64,000 nt of DNA. It comes from Rossellomorea sp036867415 (GTDB taxonomy: Bacteria; Bacillota; Bacilli; Bacillales; Bacillaceae_B). Positions 41,511 through 49,910 of this stretch are shown piece after piece. The stretch covers positions 434,001-498,000 of the forward strand of contig NZ_JBAJHU010000001.1 of NCBI RefSeq assembly GCF_036867415.1. The letters run 5' to 3'. Below the pieces are notes generated by a model, which was given only the letters and a program-made list of their open reading frames with translations, had not been told where the DNA came from and did not search any database. Made by a program: the position numbers and the translations under genes. Each line of letters starts with the position of its first letter. Position 1 is the stretch's first letter.

Positions 41511-41532
41511 ATGTTTGTATTTTTACAAACAT
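41511..41532. promoter_or_regulatory. Perfect palindrome ATGTTTGTA-N4-TACAAACAT, candidate operator
   Basis: Two 9-bp arms separated by TTTT lie in the divergent region between the DUF2087 regulator (reverse) and the YdcF gene (forward). Related sequences GTTTGTA and TGTAAACA occur at about 41439 and 41450, suggesting several sites for one regulator. Confidence 0.55.
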
Positions 41533-41665
41533 ACTCATCTTTTGTTTATGAAGTTAGTACTTCCATAAGTTCCTCTATCTAAAAAAAGGAATTCTTCCCT
41601 TTTACTAGAAAGTAATAAGTGCTGCAAAATTTGTATTCCTGGACCAGAGAGGGGAAAGAAGAAAC

Positions 41666-42421
41666 ATGAAACATCTAAAACCCATCTACATATTCCTGAT
41701 TCTGATCATCGGATTGTTGCTGATTCTGTTCGGGCGGACATTCGGTGTGCTGTTTATAGCGGCCAATCTCGTTTTTATCCTTACAATTGTCTTTCTTAAA
41801 AATAGGTACAGGGCGACATTCAAGAAACGGCTCAACTATGCCTCCAAATTTTTAATAGCTGTCTATAGCCTGTTCCTGCTGTCTTTCATAGCAGTGGAAG
41901 GGTTCATTTTTTATGAGTTGGAAAAGTCGAAGGATGTCGATGGAGCAGAGTTTGATGTGATGATCATCCTGGGGGCCGGGCTGAAAGGCGACATCCCCTC
42001 GAAAACCTTGATTTCAAGACTGGAAGCCGGGAAAGCCATCCTTCTTGACAACAAGGAGCTGCCTGTAGTGGTATCAGGCGGCCAGGGTGAAGGAGAATCA
42101 ATCCCGGAAGCTGAAGCGATGGGGATCTACCTGATGAAACACGGTATTTCTGAGGAGCGCATCATCTACGAGGACACCTCCACCACTACCTATGAAAACC
42201 TGCGCAACTCCAAGAACATCCTTTTACAGAAGGGGCTGAAGGATCCAAACGTCCTGATCGTGACAAGCGACTACCACGTTGTACGTGCGAAGATGCTTGC
42301 GGACGAACTTCACCTTCACAACAAAGGGCTCGGCGGAAATTCGCCATTTTTCGTGAAGGTGAACTATTTTATCAGGGAGTATTTTGCGATAGTGAAGACG
42401 GTAGTGGAGCGGGTTTTGTAA
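41666..42421 (+). CDS. YdcF/SanA family protein (DUF218)
   Basis: The 251-residue protein has two to three N-terminal membrane helices (about residues 5-50 and 65-90) and an extracytoplasmic DUF218 domain: FDVMIILGAGLKGDIPSKTL, VVVSGGQGEGESIPEAEAMG, YEDTSTTTYENLRNSKNI and IVTSDYHVVRAKMLADEL. The family is linked to cell-envelope processes (SanA, vancomycin sensitivity in E. coli), with unknown activity. ATG after AGAGGGGAAAG. Confidence 0.88.
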   Translation: MKHLKPIYIFLILIIGLLLILFGRTFGVLFIAANLVFILTIVFLKNRYRATFKKRLNYASKFLIAVYSLFLLSFIAVEGFIFYELEKSKDVDGAEFDVMIILGAGLKGDIPSKTLISRLEAGKAILLDNKELPVVVSGGQGEGESIPEAEAMGIYLMKHGISEERIIYEDTSTTTYENLRNSKNILLQKGLKDPNVLIVTSDYHVVRAKMLADELHLHNKGLGGNSPFFVKVNYFIREYFAIVKTVVERVL

Positions 42422-42476
42422 TGTAAAAGGATAGACGGCAATGATAAAGAATAACTATAATCTCGAGGTGATTCAT

Positions 42477-42914
42477 ATGTTTATTGTTAATGTACAAGGC
42501 GCCATCATGAAAGATGGAAAGTTTCTGCTCATCAAAAGAGGGGCGAATGAAGAACATGCACCAGGCATCCTGGCATTGGTGGGAGGCAAAGTGGATTGGG
42601 AGGGTGCATCTTTAGATGTGCTGGAAGAAACTTTGAAAAGGGAGATCGATGAAGAGGTGGGAGTGGCAGTCGAGGACGAAATGCACTATGTTTACAGCTC
42701 AAGCTTCGTCACCGACAAGGGGAGCCCGGTTGTAGATGTCGTGTTTCTTTGTCACCACCGGGAAGGAAAAGCCTGCAATAAAAGCAGCGAAGAGGTCGAG
42801 TGTGTATACTGGATGACAAGTGAAGAAATTCTTCAACATCCTGATTCCCCGCCTTGGTTGAAGGAAAGTTTTATTCGAATTGAAAAAATGATGGGTAAGA
42901 ATAAGCTGGTATGA
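42477..42914 (+). CDS. NUDIX hydrolase
   Basis: The 145-residue protein has a Nudix box slightly relaxed in sequence: GGKVDWEGASLDVLEETLKR followed by EIDEEVGV. It is of the MutT/ADP-ribose pyrophosphatase general type; substrate unknown. ATG 42477 follows CTCGAGGTGATT; the ATG at 42441 has no site. Confidence 0.85.
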   Translation: MFIVNVQGAIMKDGKFLLIKRGANEEHAPGILALVGGKVDWEGASLDVLEETLKREIDEEVGVAVEDEMHYVYSSSFVTDKGSPVVDVVFLCHHREGKACNKSSEEVECVYWMTSEEILQHPDSPPWLKESFIRIEKMMGKNKLV

Positions 42915-42948
42915 AATTGGGGATAGAAGGAGTTCTTACCAAGAAGGG

Positions 42949-43200
42949 ATGATTCACTTCAAATCAATAAAAATTTTACTCGCGTCCGCCGTTCTATTGG
43001 TTTGGATTTTCTATTGGACGACAAGGAATATACAGGTGATTGTCTTAAGCAGCTTTTTAACGGGAATATTTTTTTTCGTTTTAGGAATAGAGGAATATCA
43101 AAGAGGAAGAAAGAGAAACGGTCATTGGCTCATCGGTGGTTCCTTTTTCATTATCTTTATATCGACCATCCACTTCATGCTTACAATCTTGGAGAATTGA
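42949..43200 (+). CDS. Small membrane protein, unknown function
   Basis: The 83-residue protein has three hydrophobic segments and a basic central loop (GIEEYQRGRKRNGHW). The ribosome site AAGAAGGG directly abuts the ATG, so the real start may be a few codons downstream. The loop resembles GIEGAIRDFQEGSK in the protein at 25263. Function unknown. Confidence 0.55.
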   Translation: MIHFKSIKILLASAVLLVWIFYWTTRNIQVIVLSSFLTGIFFFVLGIEEYQRGRKRNGHWLIGGSFFIIFISTIHFMLTILEN

Positions 43201-43214
43201 ACAGGAGTGATGAG

Positions 43215-43634
43215 ATGAAGATAGATATTCAAAATGGTATTTCAGACAAGGATCTGGAGGCAATGAAGGAAGTATACCAGTCTGTCGGCTGGAATAAACA
43301 TACAACTGAAGTGATCAAGCAGGTATTCGAGGCAAGCAACGTCAAAGTGATCCTAAAGTGTGACGGCCGCATAGCCGGTTTCGGGCGAGCGATTTCGGAC
43401 GGTGTATTCAATGCGGCCATTTACGATGTGGTGGTGCACAAAGATTTTCAAAGAAAGGGGCTTGCCGCTGAAATTATGAAGGCTTTATTGACAGAACTTC
43501 AAGATGTTTCTTGTGTGCATTTAATATCGACGACAGGGAAAGAAGAATTCTATCGCAACGTCGGATTCAGGAAAGTGAAGACAGGGATGGCAAGGTATTT
43601 GAATGATGTGTTGGTGGATGAGTATTTGGAATAG
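43215..43634 (+). CDS. GNAT family N-acetyltransferase
   Basis: The 139-residue protein has KVILKCDGRIAGFGRAISDG, YDVVVHKDFQRKGLAAEIMK (acetyl-CoA loop) and EEFYRNVGFRKVKTGMARYL. It closely parallels the GNAT at 56358 in the first half (LIGFARAVSDGKFRAYIEDV, VVHKDYQNSGIGTKLLELLL), so the two are paralogues. ATG 43215 follows AGGAGTGATGAG. Substrate unknown. Confidence 0.85.
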   Translation: MKIDIQNGISDKDLEAMKEVYQSVGWNKHTTEVIKQVFEASNVKVILKCDGRIAGFGRAISDGVFNAAIYDVVVHKDFQRKGLAAEIMKALLTELQDVSCVHLISTTGKEEFYRNVGFRKVKTGMARYLNDVLVDEYLE

Positions 43635-43660
43635 GGATCTCACGAAATGGGGGACTTCAA

Positions 43661-43900
43661 CTGAAAGAAAAACAAGGCAAAAAAATACTGCTGACAGTCG
43701 GATGGTTCTCTGTGATTGCGGCCTTTTTCACTGGGTCCATTATGTTAGGCATCATTGCGTTGTGCATAGGGGCAGTGTTGAGAATGGATTATGAAGAGAA
43801 AAAGCATGGACTTCAACTGATGGTGATGGGAATCATTAGCGGACTCTCAGGACCAGTATTAGGCTGGTTTATTATTTGGAATATGGATCATCCTTTTTAA
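43661..43900 (+). CDS. Small membrane protein with probable CTG start
   Basis: Two hydrophobic helices: one begins KKILLTVGWFSVIAAFFTGS, the other LQLMVMGIISGLSGPVLGWF. The only canonical start in frame is GTG 43712, which falls inside the first helix and has no ribosome site. GGGGG (43649-43653) lies 7 bases before CTG 43661, which gives a normal basic start M/L-KEKQGKK. I therefore place the start at CTG, with 79 residues. Function unknown. Confidence 0.55.
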   Translation: MKEKQGKKILLTVGWFSVIAAFFTGSIMLGIIALCIGAVLRMDYEEKKHGLQLMVMGIISGLSGPVLGWFIIWNMDHPF

Positions 43901-43921
43901 CAAAGATAAGGGAGAAACAGT

Positions 43922-44641
43922 GTGAAGAAAAATACAATTGGAAAGTTTAAATATTATTCTCTTGGACAAATAGATTCTTACAATGATCAAAAAATTGTGA
44001 TGATTTACCATGGCTGGGGTGGCTCGGCTGAAGGCTGCGTGGATGTGGCGGATGAGCTGTTTGAGGCAGGGTACAGCGTAATCGTGCCTGAAATTATGTA
44101 TCATGATACGAGACAGAAGCTCGATCATCCTTTTGACAGGGCCGTCATGCAGGAATACTTTTGGAAGACGATCATTGACAGCATCGAGGAATTTGATGAG
44201 TTTGTTTCTGCCTTCGGAATCGATAAAGAGGATATTATTCTGGTCGGAAGCTCGATGGGAGGATTCATTGCGAATGGAATCTTTGCGCGTGAGCCAAAGC
44301 TCCATGGACTCGCAAACATTAATGGTTCCGGATCCTTTGTGCTGTCGGAGCATCTTTTTAGAAGAATGGATAACAGGGAGCCTTTGTCCAAGGAAGAAGA
44401 ACAAGTATTGAAAAATTATGATCCCTTCGAGAGAACGGCCAGCTCCTCACCGATCCTTCTTCTTCACGGCGACAGTGATGAGATTATCCCCATCGAAGGG
44501 CAGAAGAATTATTACGACTATCTCACGTTGGTAGAAAAAAGGACGAATGTTGTGTTCAAGGTTTACAAGGGTGTTAATCATGAATTCACTGAGGAGATGG
44601 TGGAAGATTTGATGGAGTGGCTAAAAAATAGCGGAGGATAA
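43922..44641 (+). CDS. Alpha/beta hydrolase
   Basis: The 239-residue protein has the oxyanion motif MIYHGWGGSAEG, nucleophile elbow LVGSSMGGFIANG, acid in LLHGDSDEIIPIEGQ and His in KGVNHEFTEE: a complete Ser-Asp-His esterase set. Substrate unknown. GTG start after AGGGAGAA. Probably cytosolic. Confidence 0.88.
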   Translation: MKKNTIGKFKYYSLGQIDSYNDQKIVMIYHGWGGSAEGCVDVADELFEAGYSVIVPEIMYHDTRQKLDHPFDRAVMQEYFWKTIIDSIEEFDEFVSAFGIDKEDIILVGSSMGGFIANGIFAREPKLHGLANINGSGSFVLSEHLFRRMDNREPLSKEEEQVLKNYDPFERTASSSPILLLHGDSDEIIPIEGQKNYYDYLTLVEKRTNVVFKVYKGVNHEFTEEMVEDLMEWLKNSGG

Positions 44642-44712
44642 AATGGTGATGGACCCATGATGCCAGGGGTTGATTATACGAACCTATGATAATGTCTTGA
44701 ATCAACGAAGGG

Positions 44713-45050
44713 ATTTACATATTCTGTTAAATGGCAGGATTAACAAGGATTTTGAAAGGAATACCGTCCAAATCGGCAGGATCAACGGTTATTCCGGCAG
44801 AATTATCCCCCATTTCAGCAGGAATTGGCTGCCCGCTCAAGGTCAAACAGATTTCCGGCACCAACAGTGACCAGTTTATAGGCAGCCAACTGAAGGTTAG
44901 CAAGTGAAAGTCAATCATTCTTGCCAGTATGAGCGATAATTTTGCCGCGATTAAGTTATTCTCACCGAAAAGAGCATTAATCTTGCAGAAACAGACAATA
45001 TTCTTGCCAAAACCATGAATAATTTAGCCGGTTAACATAATATTCCAAAT
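44713..45050. repeat. Copy D of the 21-bp-phased inverted element
   Basis: Left-arm CAG (or AAG) anchors at 44735, 44756, 44777, 44798 and 44819, each 21 bp apart. Right-arm anchors at 44923, 44944, 44964 (one base short), 44985, 45006 and 45027. Ends: ATTTACATATTCTGTTAA against the complement of TTAACATAATATTCCAAAT. It lies between the ends of the convergent hydrolase gene and a small reverse gene. A 66-codon frame over the left arm encodes G-R-I heptads; it is closed in copy C, so I treat the element as non-coding. Confidence 0.85.
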
Positions 45051-45084
45051 GAATCAGCACTCTCAATCATTCCCCCATAAGTGT

Positions 45085-45231
45085 TCAACCGGTTCTGCTT
45101 CTCCGCCTGATCGAACGTTGATCACATTCTCCGATGAACAAGGCATCTTCATTCCCGATTTCTGGCCGGGCAAAAAAGATCGGGCCTGCCGAGACAACAA
45201 TGATGGGGATTAGAATATACAGCCAAATCAT
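45085..45231 (-). CDS. Short N-terminal membrane peptide, possibly truncated gene
   Basis: A 48-residue frame begins MIWLYILIPIIVVSAGPIFF, one membrane helix, then a polar tail ending RSIRRRSRTG. AAAAGGA precedes the ATG at suitable spacing. It starts 16 bp after the stop of the 324-residue protein at 45247 and ends about 35 bp from repeat copy D. The Arg-rich tail does not look like a natural end, so it may be a gene cut short. Function unknown. Confidence 0.45.
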   Translation of the reverse strand: MIWLYILIPIIVVSAGPIFFARPEIGNEDALFIGECDQRSIRRRSRTG

Positions 45232-45246
45232 TCATTATTCATCCTT

Positions 45247-46221
45247 TTACTCAAATTCAATTTTTACTGGGAGTTCAAGATTTCCGTTCATCTCCTGAAG
45301 CGTAACCTTTAAAGCCTCTGCAGATGCCCCGTTCAATTTATAGGTATACGTGTCTTCAGCGGGCAAAAGGCTTTGGATATATCCTTTGTTGTCTTGTGAC
45401 AGCCATAGGTGATAAGTTTTCACCATTTTATCTCCATTGGTATATTCATATCTTAGCAACGGCTCTGTTTTAACAACTTCATTTAGTATTTTAGAAGTGT
45501 TTGATGCGTTTACAAATGAATGGATAAGGGCTTGATCTTGAACCTGATCCTCCTTCATCTTATTCCAATATTTAATTGTTATTTCTTTCACCCTTGCTTG
45601 TATCTCAAAGGATTTACTCTCAAGCACCTTTTTATCCTTACCTCTGACCCTAATCTCATAAGCTTCGCCTTCTTTTAGAAGTTCAGGCAAGTTTTTCGAT
45701 TTAATAACATTATTGGTTAGCTGAACCCAATGTTCCAGGTCTGCTCCGTCGTAGTTCGACTTGGAATAAGAAGATTTTAAGATGTATTTTACCGGCTTCG
45801 GGTGAAAATCAACTGCAATTCCAGCGTACTCATCGCTTTCTTTCTTCAACCGTTCATCAATTTCCGAAGAGGCAGACAACCACTTACTATGTATATACGA
45901 CTTTTCGAAATCGAAGGTGCCCACAGAAACGAGAACGTCATCCAACTTGTTTTTCTCTAATTCAGTTTTGACGTAAAGTTTAATATCTTTCTCACTATTT
46001 TCGTCGTCCTCTGTTATTTGTATGTTTATCTCATTATTTTCCGGGAGATAAGATATTGAAGCAACATCAAATCCCTTTGCCCGCAACTCTTCAGTAAACT
46101 CAGCGAGGATTTTTTGGGGTATTATTGGTTTATCTGCATTCAGTTTGTAGACCGCTAATCCAATCAGAAATAATACAACTAATGAGGTAAGGAAAGACCA
46201 TTGCTTCTTTTTACTCACCAT
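45247..46221 (-). CDS. Membrane-anchored extracytoplasmic protein, unknown function
   Basis: The 324-residue protein has a basic start, one membrane helix (FLTSLVVLFLIGLAVYKL) and a long hydrophilic domain rich in Lys, Glu and Asp that should lie outside the cell. I see no catalytic motif; segments such as NEINIQITEDDENSEKD and a second beta-rich half (RLEYTNGD-like) suggest repeated small alpha/beta units. ATG after GAGAGGGG. It heads a two-gene reverse operon with 45085. Confidence 0.6.
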   Translation of the reverse strand: MVSKKKQWSFLTSLVVLFLIGLAVYKLNADKPIIPQKILAEFTEELRAKGFDVASISYLPENNEINIQITEDDENSEKDIKLYVKTELEKNKLDDVLVSVGTFDFEKSYIHSKWLSASSEIDERLKKESDEYAGIAVDFHPKPVKYILKSSYSKSNYDGADLEHWVQLTNNVIKSKNLPELLKEGEAYEIRVRGKDKKVLESKSFEIQARVKEITIKYWNKMKEDQVQDQALIHSFVNASNTSKILNEVVKTEPLLRYEYTNGDKMVKTYHLWLSQDNKGYIQSLLPAEDTYTYKLNGASAEALKVTLQEMNGNLELPVKIEFE

Positions 46222-46781
46222 TCATTCCCCTCTCTTAATGAATTAACCTAATTTTACCATAACACCACTGTAAAACGTTGCCCTTACCAAAATCACCTGC
46301 ATATATAGTTCCACATAAAAAAACGCACCTCAACAAACCAATTCCTCACCATTCCCCAAAACCCGCTCCATTTTGAGTCCATTGTTTCATTTTCGACAAG
46401 TGGGCAGGACTATTTCCGCCTGGTCTCGAACCTAACAGAACATGGGGAAAAAGTCTTTCAAACTGAAAAGGAGGGTGCCCGCAGACGTCTCGTTAAATGA
46501 ACTACATGATTTATTTTCCGAATATTCCCTCTTCTTTACATTTTGTAAGGGTTATTCACAATTTCATAGACAGAGTGTCTAATGAATATTACGCTTTTTC
46601 AAAATAAACTTAATGGTAATTAATTCGTTAAAGGTGCAGACGGTTCCACCCCAAACAACAAACCCCAAGCACATACATAGCCAGCTTACCGTCCGCCTTA
46701 ACAACCACTACACCAACCACCAAGATCATTCATGCAAAAAATCACCACATTGTCCAACAAATTCAAGGGGGGATTCACACA
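46222..46781. other. Long intergenic region, mostly without recognisable genes
   Basis: About 560 bp between divergent genes. A 46-codon frame (46442-46582, MGKKSFKLKRRVPADVSLNE and onward) is open but its upstream region has no good ribosome site, so I do not call it. No clear operator or repeat was found. The promoters for the reverse gene at 46221 and for the operon at 46782 should be in here. Confidence 0.4.
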
Positions 46782-48017
46782 ATGTCAATCAATGGAGAAC
46801 GCTTAAAGCAACATCTTGAGGAACTTTCCAAAATCGGAAAAATAGGCGAGACAGGTGTTTGCCGCCTGGCTCATTCGAAGGAAGACCGTCAGGCAGTAGA
46901 AGTCGTGAAGGGATGGATGAAAGAAGCCGGACTGACCACAAAGATCGACGGATTCGGAAACTTGATCGGAAGAATTGAAGGCTCACAGCCGGACAAACCG
47001 ATCCTCATCCTCGGCTCCCACATCGATTCACAGCCGTATGGCGGACGGTTCGATGGGACGGCCGGGGCGCTCGGCGCGATCGAGGTCGTCCATAGCATGA
47101 AGGAAAATGGGGTGACACCCGAGCGCACGATTGAAGTAATTTGCTTCTCTGACGAAGAGGGCTGCCGGTTCAATAAGGGGATCTTCGGGGTCCGGGGACT
47201 CGCCGGGATGCTGGAGGAAGGTGAACTCGAACGCCAGGACAAACAAGGAGTGACGAGAAGAGAAGCGCTGAAAGAATTCGGCGTCGAACCTGACCTTTCT
47301 CAAAGCCCGGTTTATCAAAAAGGGGATGTTGCTGCGTTTCTGGAGCTGCATATCGAACAGGGTCCGGTCCTCGAGCAGAAGCAGAAACCGGTCGGGATCG
47401 TGTCCGGCATCTCGGGTCCGATTTGGCTGACGGTCACGCTTGAAGGGTTCGCCGGCCACGCAGGATCGGTGCCGATGGCGATGAGGCAGGATGCCTTGCT
47501 CGGAGCATCCGATATCATCCGTAAATTCGACGATCTCGTTAAAGAAGAGGGGACCGAAACGACAGTCGGGACGGTCGGGAGCATTCAGGTATTCCCAAAT
47601 TCCCGTAATATCATAGCGGAAAAGGTGGAGTTCACGGTCGACCTGCGCGATATCGATCTCGAAGCACGGACAAGGCTTGAAGAAAAGCTGTATAAGATCA
47701 TTGAAGATTCCGCAGCAGAATACAAGTTGAAAGTTGAAATCAAAGAGGACACGCGCAGTGAACCGAGATACTGTGCGGATTGGATCAAGGACATCATGAA
47801 AGAAGAAGACGGGAAGCTCGGACTTGATTCGCCGACCTTGATGAGCGGTCCTTTCCATGATGCACTGATCATGTCCTATATCAGTGATTACGGGATGATC
47901 TTCGTACGCTGTGAAAAAGGTATCAGTCATAATCCGCTCGAGTTCGCTGAGATGGAGGACATTGAAAAAGGCGTTCTGTTGCTTTACAAAACAGCTGTGC
48001 AGATCAGCCAATCGTGA
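46782..48017 (+). CDS. M20-family amidohydrolase (allantoate / N-carbamoyl-L-amino acid hydrolase type)
   Basis: The 411-residue protein shows the dizinc site of this M20 subgroup: GSHIDSQPYGGRFDGTAGAL, CFSDEEGCRFNKGIFGVRGL, AFLELHIEQGPVLEQ and a final SHNPLEF. The family hydrolyses N-carbamoyl amino acids, allantoate or ureidoglycine; the precise substrate cannot be read. It is the first gene of an operon with a YtcJ-like amidohydrolase, DUF3311 and a sodium:solute symporter, so it probably acts on the imported compound or a product of the second amidohydrolase. Confidence 0.9.
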   Translation: MSINGERLKQHLEELSKIGKIGETGVCRLAHSKEDRQAVEVVKGWMKEAGLTTKIDGFGNLIGRIEGSQPDKPILILGSHIDSQPYGGRFDGTAGALGAIEVVHSMKENGVTPERTIEVICFSDEEGCRFNKGIFGVRGLAGMLEEGELERQDKQGVTRREALKEFGVEPDLSQSPVYQKGDVAAFLELHIEQGPVLEQKQKPVGIVSGISGPIWLTVTLEGFAGHAGSVPMAMRQDALLGASDIIRKFDDLVKEEGTETTVGTVGSIQVFPNSRNIIAEKVEFTVDLRDIDLEARTRLEEKLYKIIEDSAAEYKLKVEIKEDTRSEPRYCADWIKDIMKEEDGKLGLDSPTLMSGPFHDALIMSYISDYGMIFVRCEKGISHNPLEFAEMEDIEKGVLLLYKTAVQISQS

Positions 48018-48081
48018 GTGGTGAACCAGGATCCCAATGTCCCGACGATTGCCAGGGAGCAATAAAACAGGAGGTGTTAAA

Positions 48082-49692
48082 GTGAGCACAACAATGCTCT
48101 TTATAAACGGAGAAGTGATCACTGTTAATTCTGAATTTTCAGTAAGAGAAGCGATGGCGATTAAAGATAATAAGATTATCGCAGTGGGCTCGAATGAAGA
48201 AATCCTAGGGCTTGAGAGTGAAGAGCCGACCATTATCAATCTGGAGGGTAGAAGCATTCTGCCCGGTTTCATCGATGCGCATGCCCACCTCGAGCTCTAC
48301 GGGACGAACAAGCTCGGGGTGAACGGCAAGGAAGCGGGGAGTATCAAGGAACTTCTTGTGAGACTGAAAGAGAAAGCGAAATCGACGCCTGAAGGAAAAT
48401 GGATCAGGGGGTGGGGCTATAACCAGAATCAGTATGAGGAAGGCAGACATCTGACCCGTTGGGATCTGGATCAGGTGTCCACTGAACATCCGGTCATCGT
48501 TGTCCGTACGTGCGGACATATTTCCTGCGTGAACAGCAAAGCACTGGAGCTCGCTGGGATCGCCCCGCAAACGGAAGATCCTGCAGGCGGGAAATATGTA
48601 CGGGAAAATGGAGAGCTGACCGGACTGCTGCTGGAATCTGCCCATATGAATATGTTTCTGTTTGCGAATTATTCAGAGGACGAGGTGCAAGAAGGGCTCG
48701 CTCTCGCTTCCGAAGATTATTTGGCAAAAGGGATCACGAGTGTCCATGATGCCGGCGGCTACGGACCCGACCACATCCGTTTTCTTCAAAAGGCCGTCTC
48801 GGCAAAACGGATCAAACAAAGAACCTATGCCTTGTACGGATCGCTGCATGACTCACCGGGAATGGTCGCGAAAGGACTCTCGAGCGGGATCGGGACCGGT
48901 CTCGGTGACGAGTGGATGAAAATCGGACCTGCCAAGGTCTTCATCGATGGAAGCAGCAGCGGTCCGACCGCCAAGACGAGGGAGCCTTATACAAGTAACC
49001 CGGAAGATTCGGGGATTCTTTACTTAAATCAAGAAGAGTTGAACAAGTCTCTTGGAAAAGCGCATCAAGCCGGCTGGCAGGTTACGGCGCATGCGATCGG
49101 TGACGAGGCAGTCGACATGATGATCGAGGCAATCAGGTCCGCGCTTGAAGATGAGCCGCGGCACGACCATCGACACCGGATTGAACATTCGGGCATGACT
49201 CCGCCGGATCTTATTCAGAAAATGAAAGATCTCGAGATCATCCCGATCCCGAATCCCGCCTTCATCTATGAATTCGGGGACGGATATGTGAGGGATTATG
49301 GTGACCGGGTGAACGTTATGTTTCCATTAAGAAGTTTTTCAGATAACGGCATCCCTTTTGCCATTGGATCTGACAGTCCGATTACGTCGGTCGACCCGAT
49401 TCATGGCATCTACACGGCAGTCACAAGGAGAAGTAATTCCGGAAACAACATTGGAACCGGACAGCGGATCACCGTCCAGGAAGCGATCAAAGCCTACACG
49501 TGGAACGGGGCATATACCAGTTTCGAAGAACACTTGAAAGGCAGCATCGAACCCGGGAAATTAGCCGACCTGGTCGTCTTGAGTGGTTCGATTCTGACGT
49601 GCGAACCTGAAAGATTGCGAGAGTTAAAGGTTGAGCTCACCGTTTTAGATGGAAAGATCGAATACGCAGCAAAAAAGGAGGGCGTCATATGA
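48082..49692 (+). CDS. YtcJ-like metal-dependent amidohydrolase
   Basis: The 536-residue protein has the amidohydrolase signature IDAHAHLELYG (H-x-H metal pair), a conserved VTAHAIGDEAVDMMIEA, HRIEHSGM and a final FAIGSDSPITSVDPIHGIYT (Asp). The layout is that of the YtcJ/NfdA group, which hydrolyses amides such as N-substituted formamides. GTG 48082 follows AGGAGGTG; an earlier frame from 48037 has no site. Its stop overlaps the ATG of the DUF3311 gene. Probably cytosolic; substrate unknown. Confidence 0.88.
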   Translation: MSTTMLFINGEVITVNSEFSVREAMAIKDNKIIAVGSNEEILGLESEEPTIINLEGRSILPGFIDAHAHLELYGTNKLGVNGKEAGSIKELLVRLKEKAKSTPEGKWIRGWGYNQNQYEEGRHLTRWDLDQVSTEHPVIVVRTCGHISCVNSKALELAGIAPQTEDPAGGKYVRENGELTGLLLESAHMNMFLFANYSEDEVQEGLALASEDYLAKGITSVHDAGGYGPDHIRFLQKAVSAKRIKQRTYALYGSLHDSPGMVAKGLSSGIGTGLGDEWMKIGPAKVFIDGSSSGPTAKTREPYTSNPEDSGILYLNQEELNKSLGKAHQAGWQVTAHAIGDEAVDMMIEAIRSALEDEPRHDHRHRIEHSGMTPPDLIQKMKDLEIIPIPNPAFIYEFGDGYVRDYGDRVNVMFPLRSFSDNGIPFAIGSDSPITSVDPIHGIYTAVTRRSNSGNNIGTGQRITVQEAIKAYTWNGAYTSFEEHLKGSIEPGKLADLVVLSGSILTCEPERLRELKVELTVLDGKIEYAAKKEGVI

Positions 49693-49910
49693 GTAAAAGC
49701 AGATTTACTGCATTGTATTGCATTTCTCTAGGTATTCCGTTCTTATTATTAATCTTCCCATTGTTTTCAATCGGGAACAGGGCAACGCCGGTCGTGATGG
49801 GGATGCCATTCTCGGTGTTCTGGGTGATAATGTGGATCATCATTACCTTCTTGATCGTCCTGGCACTCTATCGAATCGATCCCGACAAAGATGAAGAGGA
49901 GGCAAACTAA
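49689..49910 (+). CDS. DUF3311 small membrane protein
   Basis: The 73-residue protein has two membrane helices and a short acidic tail (DPDKDEEEAN). DUF3311 proteins are encoded directly before sodium:solute symporters and are probably accessory subunits. Its ATG overlaps the stop of ytcJ-like gene and its TAA overlaps the ATG of the symporter, so the three are tightly coupled. Confidence 0.85.
   Translation: MSKSRFTALYCISLGIPFLLLIFPLFSIGNRATPVVMGMPFSVFWVIMWIIITFLIVLALYRIDPDKDEEEAN

Noticed and set aside
46442..46582. 46-codon frame as a gene
   Set aside because: No ribosome site and no recognisable family; mentioned in the intergenic note.
47028..48272. Long reverse-strand frame opposite the M20 gene
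   Set aside because: It is a shadow of the forward frame, crosses a gene boundary and has no ribosome site.
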